A DNA stretch of 12,635 bases from positions 1 through 12,635 of the forward strand of contig CAIUHT010001298.1 of NCBI GenBank assembly GCA_903898975.1, written 5' to 3'. Source of the stretch: an uncultured Planctomycetaceae bacterium. GTDB taxonomy: Bacteria > Planctomycetota > Planctomycetia > Planctomycetales > Planctomycetaceae. Shown here in pieces: positions 7,271-12,635 of the stretch. The stretch's first letter is position 1, and each line of letters begins with the position of its first letter. Made by a program: the position numbers and the translations under genes. The notes under the pieces were generated by a model. It did not search any database. It saw only the letters and a program-made list of their open reading frames with translations, and was not told where the DNA came from.

Positions 7271-8617
7271 ATGACTCCGGTGCTGGCAGCCTCCTCGATC
7301 CTCGAGCTACTTCAGCAGTATCTCTCACCCAACGCAGCGTATCTGCTGGCCGCGGTGCTGCATGCGGCATTGGTGCTGGGCTTCTTTGGCGTGGCGCCCC
7401 TCATCTACATCTGGCTGGAACGCAAGGTCGCGGGACGAATCCAGGATCGGCTGGGGCCAACGCGGGTCGGGGGTAAATTCGGCTGGCTGCAGACCCTGGC
7501 CGACGGGATCAAGCTGATTCAAAAGGAAGATCTCTGTCCCGAAGCGGCCGACCGGATGCTGTTCCGGATGTCGCCTTACCTGGTCTTCGTGGCCTCGTTC
7601 GCGGCGTTCCTGGTGCTTCCCTGGGCCGATGGCTGGATTGCCCAAAACCTCGACATTGGCCTGTTTTTCATGCTGGCCATCATGTCGCTGGAGGTGATGG
7701 GGGTCATCCTGGCGGGCTATTCGAGCGGCTCGAAGTGGGCGTTGTTCGGGGGAATGCGTGAAGCGGCCCAGGTGGTCAGCTACGAAATCCCGATGGCGAT
7801 TTGTGCCCTGGTGCCCGTCACGGCCGCCGGGACCTTGAGCCTGATGGACCTGGGGCGGATTCAATCCGGCCCGTTCCTGAACTGGATGATCTTCCACGAC
7901 CCGTTCTGCTTCATCGCGTTCTTCGTCTACTTCGTGGTGGCGACGGCGAGCGTGAAGCGAGCTCCGTTCGACCTGGCTGAAGCCGAGAGCGAACTGGTGG
8001 CCGGGTTCCACACCGAATACAGCGGCATTCGCTGGTCGTACTTCTTCATGGCCGAATACGCCAGCATGTTCGCGGTCAGCGGCGTGGCCACGGCGCTGTT
8101 CCTGGGGGGCTGGAACACTGGCCTGGGCCTGGAAGAAACGGTTCTGGCCGGTTGGCGTGAGGCAGGCGGGCCATGGTACCTGCTGGCCAACCTGCTGGGA
8201 GCGAAGGTGTTTATCACCAAGGGCTGTCTGCTGGTCTTCGTGCAAATGTGGGTGCGGTGGACCTTGCCCCGGTTGCGTATCGACCAGGTGATGACCACAT
8301 GTCTCAAGTATCTGTTGCCCATCAGTTGTGCACTGTTCCTGGGGGTCGCAATCTGGCCGCTGGCCGTGTTCAAGCTGACGGGGCGTTCGACCCTGGTGAA
8401 CAGCCTGAAGGTGATGGGCACCGATATCGGCCGCCCGATGTCTGAGCGAAGTTTCGTGCCGGGAGTTCCCCAGGCCAGGCATGCCGGCCCCGTTGAGGCC
8501 CAGGCCACCCCGGTGGCACCGGCTCCCCAGGGCACAGATCGAGCTGGGGCCGAGCTTCGAGTCCCTGCGGCCCCCACACTGGTTCCGGCTGCTGCCGACA
8601 AGGTTTCCTCCTCATGA
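7271..8617 (+). CDS. nuoH: NADH-quinone oxidoreductase subunit H (complex I)
   Basis: A 448-residue NuoH, the membrane subunit that forms the quinone-binding chamber and joins the peripheral arm to the proton-pumping arm. Signatures are WLERKVAGRIQDRLGPTRVG (48-67), GWLQTLADGIKLIQKED (71-87), GSKWALFGGMREAAQVVSYE (153-172) and PFDLAEAESELVAGFHTEYS (232-251), with about eight membrane helices ending near residue 367. The homology begins close to the ATG at 7271. The frame is open upstream to an ATG at 7070, but that part is translated repeat array and is rejected. Typical bacterial NuoH has about 325-350 residues; the excess is a Pro/Ala-rich hydrophilic tail (about 373-448). No strong Shine-Dalgarno; GAGGG at 7256-7260 is a weak candidate. 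The stop overlaps the nuoJ start as ATGA. nuoI does not follow. Confidence 0.97.
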   Translation: MTPVLAASSILELLQQYLSPNAAYLLAAVLHAALVLGFFGVAPLIYIWLERKVAGRIQDRLGPTRVGGKFGWLQTLADGIKLIQKEDLCPEAADRMLFRMSPYLVFVASFAAFLVLPWADGWIAQNLDIGLFFMLAIMSLEVMGVILAGYSSGSKWALFGGMREAAQVVSYEIPMAICALVPVTAAGTLSLMDLGRIQSGPFLNWMIFHDPFCFIAFFVYFVVATASVKRAPFDLAEAESELVAGFHTEYSGIRWSYFFMAEYASMFAVSGVATALFLGGWNTGLGLEETVLAGWREAGGPWYLLANLLGAKVFITKGCLLVFVQMWVRWTLPRLRIDQVMTTCLKYLLPISCALFLGVAIWPLAVFKLTGRSTLVNSLKVMGTDIGRPMSERSFVPGVPQARHAGPVEAQATPVAPAPQGTDRAGAELRVPAAPTLVPAAADKVSSS

Positions 8618-9282
8618 ATTGGCTCGCCCAGCAACTCGACAATCTGGCTTGGATGGCTCATGGCGGGGCGGTGTACGTCTTCGCCGCGATGGCTATCGTG
8701 TGTGCCCTGGCGGTCGTCTTCACCCACAACGTGGTGCGGATGGCGTTCTGGCTGATCCTGTGCCTGGCGGCGACGGCGGGGTTGTTCTTTTCGCTCAACG
8801 CCGACTTCGTCGGGGCTGCCCAGCTGCTGATCTACGTCGGGGGGACCCTGGTGCTGCTGATCTTCGGCGTCATGCTGACAGCCAGTGGTCCATTCCTGCA
8901 GATGCGGACGAAGCCCGGCGAAATGGTGCTGGGGGGCGTGGTGGGGCTGGCCCTGCTGGGGTTGCTGCTGTCGTCGGCCCTGGCGGTCCGCTGGGGCGAA
9001 CGGAGTCCCGTCCTGGCCAGCGAGGTGGTCGGGGCGGGTTTTAATCCTGTCGCAGAAGGCAACACGACGCGTGAGCTGGGCCTGAAATTCCTGGGGGCCA
9101 GCTCCCGTGATCTCAAGACCGGTCGGGGAGAGCTGAGCGCGGGCTACCTGCTCCCCTTCGAAATTGTTTCGGTGCATCTGCTGGTGGTGCTGATTGGGGC
9201 GGCTTACCTCGCCCGGACCAAGCGACGCAAGCAGCCTGCCGATTCGTCGGGCGACTCCCGGAGTGCCGCCCTGAGTGCCTGA
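8614..9282 (+). CDS. nuoJ: NADH-quinone oxidoreductase subunit J (complex I)
   Basis: A 222-residue NuoJ, a small membrane subunit beside NuoA, H and K that couples quinone chemistry to proton pumping. Five helices are predicted near 17-37, 42-62, 66-90, 104-126 and 178-200. Family signatures include NADFVGAAQLLIYVGGTLVL (62-81), which holds the conserved helix-3 region with its mid-membrane glycines, and YLLPFEIVSVHLLVVLIGA (178-196). The extramembrane segment between helices 4 and 5 (about 127-177) and a basic tail KRRK account for its length. The start codon overlaps the nuoH stop (ATGA), which implies translational coupling. A 107-base gap follows before nuoK. Confidence 0.95.
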   Translation: MNWLAQQLDNLAWMAHGGAVYVFAAMAIVCALAVVFTHNVVRMAFWLILCLAATAGLFFSLNADFVGAAQLLIYVGGTLVLLIFGVMLTASGPFLQMRTKPGEMVLGGVVGLALLGLLLSSALAVRWGERSPVLASEVVGAGFNPVAEGNTTRELGLKFLGASSRDLKTGRGELSAGYLLPFEIVSVHLLVVLIGAAYLARTKRRKQPADSSGDSRSAALSA

Positions 9283-9326
9283 ACCGCCCTTGCGGCATGG
9301 GGTTGGCGACCTGCCCCCGACCCCTG

Positions 9327-9339
9327 CAACCGGCGGTTG
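9327..9339 (+). other. Small hairpin in the nuoJ-nuoK gap
   Basis: CAACC (9327-9331), GGC loop, GGTTG (9335-9339). Five-pair stem, no T-run. Probably a minor mRNA structure; may be chance. Confidence 0.25.
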
Positions 9340-9389
9340 ACCGAACAAGCTGGCTGACTCCTGCGGGAAACCATTGCTGAGACCTTCCC

Positions 9390-9722
9390 ATGAATCCTGA
9401 ACTGTCAACGGCCGCCCCGGCCGACCTCAATCTCTACCTGTTCGTCGCCGCGGTGCTGTTCGTCAGCGGAATCGTGTGCATGGCGACCAAGCGGAACGGG
9501 ATTGGGGTGCTGATGGGGGTGGAACTGGTGCTGAATGGCGCCAATCTCAACTTCATCGCGTTTGGCCGGTTCACCAAGCTGGGCATCGATGGCCATGTGC
9601 TGTCGTTGTTCGTGATTGTGCTCGCGGCGGCAGAGGCAGCGATCGCGCTGGCCATCGCCCTCAACTTCTACAACAACCACCTGTCGATCGATGTCGATCG
9701 GGCCGACAGCCTGAGTGGCTGA
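9390..9722 (+). CDS. nuoK: NADH-quinone oxidoreductase subunit K (complex I)
   Basis: A 110-residue NuoK, a three-helix membrane subunit in the proton path. GVELVLNGANLNFIAFG (43-59) and FVIVLAAAEAAIALAIALN (74-92) are diagnostic. E45 and E82 correspond to the two conserved membrane glutamates (E36 and E72 in Escherichia coli NuoK) needed for coupled proton transfer. The family is usually about 100 residues; the excess is a short N-terminal extension MNPELSTAAPAD. The homology supports the start at 9390. No Shine-Dalgarno is evident (the sequence before the ATG is GAGACCTTCCC). A 7-base inverted repeat starts two bases after the stop, and nuoL follows 94 bases downstream. Confidence 0.97.
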   Translation: MNPELSTAAPADLNLYLFVAAVLFVSGIVCMATKRNGIGVLMGVELVLNGANLNFIAFGRFTKLGIDGHVLSLFVIVLAAAEAAIALAIALNFYNNHLSIDVDRADSLSG

Positions 9723-9724
9723 GT

Positions 9725-9740
9725 CCGGGCGAACGCCCGG
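9725..9740 (+). other. GC-rich hairpin directly after nuoK stop
   Basis: CCGGGCG (9725-9731), AA, CGCCCGG (9734-9740): a perfect inverted repeat, realistically a six-pair stem with a GAAC loop, beginning two bases after the nuoK stop. No U-tract follows, so it is more likely an mRNA processing or stability element, or a partial attenuator within the operon, than a full terminator. Confidence 0.45.
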
Positions 9741-9816
9741 CCGGTGACGGTCGGCAGTTCGCGATCTTCTCGGCCCGTTTTCTTCCCGCTCGCACCGAAC
9801 CTCACCGTCCCCGATC

Positions 9817-12249
9817 ATGCCTGCCCCCTCGCCCCTCGGTTCCACGCTCAGCAGCCTGCTGATGATCGCCTGGCTGCTGCCCCTGTGCGGATTCGCCGTC
9901 GAGATCTTTGGCGGCTACTGGGGCTCGCGAAAGAGCAAGGCGGCGGCGTACCTCGCGGTGGCCTGCATCGCCATCGCGTTTGTCTGCAGCCTCTCGGCCC
10001 TCGTGCTCTGGGGCAATGCCACCGGTTGGTCGGCCCTGGGGCATCACGCCGCGGCGGGAGCGGAGCACGCAGGTGCGGCTCATGCTGGTTCGGCGAATGC
10101 AGGCAGCGCGGTCCACGGTCCGTTTTCCGACACGCTCTACACGCTGGCCCGTTTCGGTAATCTGCGGGTCGCCATCGACTACTACATCGACAGCCTGACC
10201 CTGGTGATGTTCACCATGGTCACCTTCATCGCGACCTGCATTCACCTCTTCGCCATGGGCTACATGAGCGATGAGTTGACCGAACAGTACGAAGACCACC
10301 AGGTGCACGTCCGGCACGGGCACTTCCATCGCCCTGGGCGGTTCTACCGCTTCTTCGCCTTTCTCTCGCTGTTCTGCTTCTCGATGCTGGGACTGGTGCT
10401 GGCGGGCAACATCTTCATGGTGTTTGTCTTCTGGGAGCTGGTCGGTGTCTGCAGTTACTTCCTGATTGGCTTCTACATCGAACGCAAATCGGCCTCCACC
10501 GCGGCCAACAAGGCGTTCATCATGAACCGCGTGGGGGACTTCGGCTTCCTCATCGGGCTGATGATCCTGTGGACGCATTTCGGCACGTTCCAGTTCACCA
10601 GCCGGGTGGAGCACGATGGCACCCAGACAGCCGGTCTGTTCCAGATGCTGCGCGACGACCATGGGCACCTCACGCTGACCGAGTCGGGGCGGAACGTGGT
10701 GCTGTCGTCCGGGTTTGAGACCCACGGCGACGCCCACGAAGCCCATGCCCACCCCGGGCCGGAAGCTGGTCATGGCGAGGCGGGTCACGAAGCTGGCCAC
10801 GAGGCAGCTGAAGCCGAGGGGCACGTGCTGGCCACGGAGGCTCGAACCATTCCTTACTACCTGCTGATAGCGGCGGGGTTGGGAATCTTCGCGGGCTGCG
10901 TTGGCAAGAGTGCCCAGTTCCCGCTGCAGACCTGGCTTCCCGACGCGATGGAGGGGCCGACCCCGGTGTCGGCACTGGTGCACTCGGCGACCATGGTTGC
11001 GGCTGGGGTGTACCTGGTGGGGCGGTTCTACCCGATGTTCACCCCCGAAGTGCTGCTCACCATCGCCTATGTGGGCTGCATCACCGCGTTCCTCGCCGCG
11101 ACCATTGCCGTGGTGGCGACCGACATCAAGAAGGTGCTGGCCTACTCGACCATCAGCCAGCTCGGTTACATGATGCTGGGGCTGGGTGTGGGAGGCTGGG
11201 GGGCGGGACTGTTCCACCTGGTGACCCACGCCTTCTTCAAGTCGCTGATGTTCCTGGCGTCGGGCAGCGTCATTCACGGCTGCCACCACGTGCAGGAAAT
11301 GCCCCAGATGGGTGGCCTGCGAAAGAAGATGCCGATTACGGCGATCGCCATGCTGGTGGGGGTGATTGCGATTGCGGGGCTGGCGATTCCCGGGACACCC
11401 ATCGCGTTCTCGGGGTATCACTCGAAAGACGCGGTGGTCGCCTCGGCGCTGACCTTCAGCGAGTTGAACCCGACGCACTTCCTGCTGTTCTACATTCCGT
11501 TGGCGGGAGCCGGGATCACTGCGTTCTACATGTTCCGGCTCTGGTTCTACACCTTCGCGGGAGAACCGCGGGACGCCCATGTCTTCGAGCATGCTCACGA
11601 GTCGCCCCCAGTGATGACTGGTCCGTTGATTGTGCTGTCACTGCTGGCGGCGTTCTGTGCCGTGGGGGGTGAGCATGGTCCGCTGTTCGGCCTGCTGACG
11701 GCGAGTGAGCCGGCCACCATTCCGCACGAGCTGGTGGCGGCGGCCCCCTCGGGCCTGACCCTGCCCACGCACGGAGCGATTGCCGACCGGCATGCCCGGG
11801 CGGGGATGTACGCCCTGGTGATTGCCTCGCTGGGGGCGTTCCTGGCGTGGGTGTTCTATGGGGCTCGCTGGGTGAGCCCGGCCGACGTGCAGCGGCAGTT
11901 CAGTGGGCTGCATCGCTTCCTGGTCGAAAAGTGGCGGTTCGACGAACTCTATGACACGCTCTTCATGCGCCCCGTGCATGTGGTCTCCGCGTTTGTGGCG
12001 GGGATCGACAAGCGGGTGTTCGATGGACTGCTGCATTGGCTGGCCGGGGCGACCGTGGCGGTTTCCCGCTGGGACCGGCTGTTTGATGAGCAGGTGATTG
12101 ACGGTGCCGTCAACTGGACTGCCAAGACGGTCTACACGGGTGGTGCCAGCCTGCGGGGCCTGCAGACCGGACGCCTGCGTCAGTACGTCATGTTCATTGT
12201 GTTGGGGATTGTGGGGATCTGGGTGTTGGCCCAGATGCTGATCTCCTGA
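9817..12249 (+). CDS. nuoL: NADH-quinone oxidoreductase subunit L (complex I proton channel)
   Basis: An 810-residue NuoL, the distal antiporter-like proton channel that carries the long lateral helix. Key residues are present: E207 in FWELVG, K364 in GKSAQFPLQTWLPDAMEGP, H389 in SALVHSATM, H467, H471 and K475 in HLVTHAFFKSLMFL, and K537-D538 in GYHSKDAV; K364 and K537 align by motif with E. coli K229 and K399. The C-terminal anchoring helix is at about 789-808, after GRLRQY. The family is usually 610-680 residues. The excess comes from His/Ala/Gly-rich loops at about 74-102, 156-172 and 302-336, and from a longer C-terminal lateral region. The ATG at 9817 fits the expected N-terminal helix (13-30). 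It sits 94 bases after nuoK and 106 before nuoM. The loops do not interrupt membrane motifs, so the protein should be functional. Confidence 0.98.
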   Translation: MPAPSPLGSTLSSLLMIAWLLPLCGFAVEIFGGYWGSRKSKAAAYLAVACIAIAFVCSLSALVLWGNATGWSALGHHAAAGAEHAGAAHAGSANAGSAVHGPFSDTLYTLARFGNLRVAIDYYIDSLTLVMFTMVTFIATCIHLFAMGYMSDELTEQYEDHQVHVRHGHFHRPGRFYRFFAFLSLFCFSMLGLVLAGNIFMVFVFWELVGVCSYFLIGFYIERKSASTAANKAFIMNRVGDFGFLIGLMILWTHFGTFQFTSRVEHDGTQTAGLFQMLRDDHGHLTLTESGRNVVLSSGFETHGDAHEAHAHPGPEAGHGEAGHEAGHEAAEAEGHVLATEARTIPYYLLIAAGLGIFAGCVGKSAQFPLQTWLPDAMEGPTPVSALVHSATMVAAGVYLVGRFYPMFTPEVLLTIAYVGCITAFLAATIAVVATDIKKVLAYSTISQLGYMMLGLGVGGWGAGLFHLVTHAFFKSLMFLASGSVIHGCHHVQEMPQMGGLRKKMPITAIAMLVGVIAIAGLAIPGTPIAFSGYHSKDAVVASALTFSELNPTHFLLFYIPLAGAGITAFYMFRLWFYTFAGEPRDAHVFEHAHESPPVMTGPLIVLSLLAAFCAVGGEHGPLFGLLTASEPATIPHELVAAAPSGLTLPTHGAIADRHARAGMYALVIASLGAFLAWVFYGARWVSPADVQRQFSGLHRFLVEKWRFDELYDTLFMRPVHVVSAFVAGIDKRVFDGLLHWLAGATVAVSRWDRLFDEQVIDGAVNWTAKTVYTGGASLRGLQTGRLRQYVMFIVLGIVGIWVLAQMLIS

Positions 12250-12261
12250 CCCTGGGGGGCC

Positions 12262-12283
12262 GACCGCCTCAACGTGAGCGGTC
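12262..12283 (+). other. Hairpin in the nuoL-nuoM gap
   Basis: GACCGC (12262-12267) pairs with GCGGTC (12278-12283). The interior CTCA and TGAG can extend the stem, with one bulged C and an ACG loop. It starts 13 bases after the nuoL stop and lacks a following U-tract. With the hairpins after nuoJ and nuoK, every non-overlapping junction of the operon carries a small stem. Confidence 0.4.
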
Positions 12284-12355
12284 CCATCCCGATCTGCTGC
12301 GAAAACATCTCCCTCCTGTTTGACATCTGGCCCTGGACTTCGCCCTTAGACGCCC

Positions 12356-12635
12356 ATGACCCCCGACCCAGCGTTCCTGCTCAGCGCGATCATCTTTCTC
12401 CCGACGATCGGTGCCCTGTTGCTCTCGTTCTTCGACTCGAAGTCGGAGGAGGGGATGCGGTCCTTCGCACACCTCGTGTGTGGGGCGACGTTTGTGCTGA
12501 CCCTGTTCGCCTGGTTCGGGTTCAACCCGAACCAGGGTCAGATGCAGATGCTGGTCGACATCCCGTGGATCAGGTCGTGGAATGTGAACTACAAGCTGGG
12601 GGCCGATGGCATCAGCCTGCCGCTGGTGCTGCTGA
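12356..12635 (+). CDS. nuoM: NADH-quinone oxidoreductase subunit M (complex I), N-terminal 93 residues
   Basis: Translation from the ATG at 12356 starts MTPDPAFLLSAIIFLPTIGA, has a second hydrophobic segment (about 37-54) and reaches WIRSWNVNYKLGADGISLPL (71-90) before the window ends. This is the classic NuoM N-terminus, in which two helices precede a W-I-P-x-(W/F)-x-I-x-Y-x-L-G-x-D-G-I-S motif. NuoM is one of the three antiporter-like proton channels and usually has about 500 residues, so roughly four fifths lies beyond the edge. The usual Pro of WIPS is Arg73 here. Order and spacing after nuoL match the standard nuoL-M-N arrangement. Confidence 0.95.
   Translation, partial: MTPDPAFLLSAIIFLPTIGALLLSFFDSKSEEGMRSFAHLVCGATFVLTLFAWFGFNPNQGQMQMLVDIPWIRSWNVNYKLGADGISLPLVLL

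Noticed and set aside
6808..7274. Open frames of about 89 and 149 codons across the divergent region
   Set aside because: They depend on the stop-free repeat unit, have no recognisable protein features, and pass through the putative promoters and operators.
7325..9408. Long minus-strand open frames opposite nuoH and nuoJ
   Set aside because: Same GC-driven antisense effect. They cover secure membrane-protein genes and have no hydrophobic or domain signal of their own.
9802..11598. Very long minus-strand open frame (nearly 600 codons) opposite nuoL
   Set aside because: An antisense shadow caused by high GC and strongly biased third positions. Its sequence is His/Arg/Gln-rich without domains, while nuoL carries all expected motifs.
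12320..12351. Perfect TTGACA upstream of nuoM as an internal promoter
   Set aside because: At 17 bases the -10 would be CCCTTA; only CTTAGA or TTAGAC at 19-20 bases is even remotely similar, and transcription would start at or inside the nuoM start codon.

Overview
The window is high-GC bacterial DNA that looks planctomycete. The best evidence is the pair formed by a very large planctomycete-type cytochrome c protein (PSCyt1, then DUF1549 and DUF1553) followed by a DUF1501 protein. These families are massively expanded in Planctomycetes and rare elsewhere. A secreted PQQ-like beta-propeller protein of the WPQFRGP type, also common in that phylum, sits at the left edge. The genus cannot be fixed from the sequence alone.

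Layout. The left half (1-6793) is all on the minus strand. In order of transcription it holds the 1306-residue PSCyt1/DUF1549/DUF1553 protein (6793-2873), a DUF1501 protein (2800-1394), a small four-helix membrane protein of unknown function (1184-753), and the start of a secreted beta-propeller protein (566 to beyond the left edge). A 477-base divergent intergenic region (6794-7270) follows. The right half (7271-12635) is on the plus strand and encodes the membrane arm of respiratory complex I: nuoH, nuoJ, nuoK, nuoL and the first 93 codons of nuoM.

How the genes work together. NuoH, J, K, L and M are proton-translocating membrane subunits of NADH:quinone oxidoreductase and almost certainly form one operon. 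nuoH and nuoJ overlap by ATGA; the other junctions are gaps of 94-107 bases, each containing a small hairpin. nuoI, usually between nuoH and nuoJ, is absent here, and no peripheral-arm gene lies upstream, so complex I appears to be encoded at split loci. The left-hand genes look like an exported set (signal peptides, two CxxCH haem motifs, an alkaline-phosphatase-like fold, a beta-propeller). Their substrate is not evident.

The most unusual DNA is in the divergent region. A 17-bp minisatellite decays into a looser TGTGG-cored periodic array that runs to the nuoH start codon and has duplicated the start-codon context. Two good inverted repeats lie between putative divergent promoters. A separate 15-bp, five-copy tandem repeat encodes the hydrophobic core of the beta-propeller protein's signal peptide. 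Other oddities are a duplicated domain of about 250 residues inside the giant cytochrome protein, His-rich loops in an oversized NuoL, and a Pro/Ala-rich tail on NuoH. I saw no tRNA, rRNA, CRISPR, insertion sequence or phage gene.
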